From Psychrobacillus sp. FSL H8-0483 (GTDB taxonomy: Bacteria > Bacillota > Bacilli > Bacillales_A > Planococcaceae), in assembly GCF_038637725.1 (NCBI RefSeq), contig NZ_CP152052.1:3288501-3352500 (forward strand): 64,000 nucleotides of DNA, read 5' to 3'. This document shows, one piece after another, positions 61,003 through 64,000 of this stretch (positions within the stretch are counted from its first letter, which is position 1; each line of letters opens with the position of its first letter). The translations under genes and the position numbers were made by a program. The notes below the pieces were generated by a model. It did not search any database, had not been told where the DNA came from, and worked only from the letters and a program-made list of their open reading frames with translations.

Positions 61003-61118
61003 GCCCAGCGACGTCCTACTCTTGCAGGGGGAAACCCCCAACTACCATCGGCGATGAAGAGCTTAACTTCCGTGTTCGGTATGGGAACGGGTGTGACCTC
61101 TTCTCCATCATCACTAGA
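61003..61118 (-). rRNA. rrf: 5S ribosomal RNA
   Basis: On the minus strand the conserved 5S core is clear: GAAGAGGTCACACCCGTTCC, CATACCGAACACGGAAGTTA, CGCCGATGGTAGTTGGGGGT and AGAGTAGGACGTCGC. Ends are placed by comparison with Bacillus 5S and may be off by a few bases. Confidence 0.93.
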
Positions 61119-61243
61119 CATATTAACTTGAAAGACAAGATTTATTATATCATAACTATAACTTTATTGCAATAGTTTTTTTAAAAAATCTTTTTTATTC
61201 TTTCAAAACTGGATAAAAGACATTGAATTATTCAAATTCTATT

Positions 61244-64000
<2,757 letters not shown>

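Overview
The window looks like chromosome from a low-GC, spore-forming member of the Bacillales, most likely Planococcaceae (Psychrobacillus, Sporosarcina or Lysinibacillus-like). The reasons are the A+T-rich composition, strong AGGAGG ribosome binding sites, frequent TTG and GTG starts, a rRNA-tRNA array ordered as in Firmicutes, and many genes that match the yha/yhb/yhc/yhd/yhe region of Bacillus subtilis. The genus is inferred; no 16S sequence is present.

Layout. 1-3300: end of a yhaO/yhaN nuclease operon, a small Xre-membrane protein module, and yhzD. 3300-15200: accessory stretch with regulators and their targets (cupin-Xre/EamA, WYL regulator/DJ-1, ydfF/ydfE, HxlR/SDR), small membrane proteins, an IS3-family insertion and many intergenic repeats. 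15400-21000: an anti-sigma gene remnant, MaoC and enoyl-CoA hydratase genes, a second IS3 copy, then yheA, yheB, a ferritin-like protein and yheE. 21300-30600: M20 amidohydrolase, MFS exporter, the bmrC/bmrD (yheI/yheH) ABC exporter pair behind an attenuator-like leader, chrA, and a CNNM/CorC protein (yhdP/mpfA-like). 30700-37800: yhcZ/yhcY two-component system, pgcA, yhcX, a BdbC/thioredoxin disulfide pair and an RluA pseudouridine synthase. 38300-43400: an ECF sigma/anti-sigma operon and secDF. 43600-49700: a Vat/CatB-like acetyltransferase behind a leader peptide, two MazG proteins, a LOG protein, a broken secreted protein, GNAT, and an aldo-keto reductase. 49900-56800: trmL, queG, a B3/4 protein, a second ECF sigma/anti-sigma pair, and a T-box controlled short-form proS. 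57100-59400: a gamma-SASP-like protein, decayed remnants, an unrecognised 428-residue protein and a truncated tyrosine recombinase. 59500-64000: end of a rRNA operon on the minus strand (23S, 5S, sixteen tRNAs, terminator).

Three themes recur. First, several genes sit behind short leader ORFs or RNA switches (bmrC/bmrD, the Vat-like acetyltransferase, the CNNM gene, proS). Second, the gaps between genes are filled with a modular family of dispersed repeats built from interchangeable hairpins, and both IS3 copies have landed in the loops of such hairpins. Third, regulators are paired with palindromic operators readable by eye, including two loci with exactly abutting tandem 16-bp palindromes in front of small Xre-membrane protein modules. 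I saw no CRISPR array, prophage block or biosynthetic cluster.
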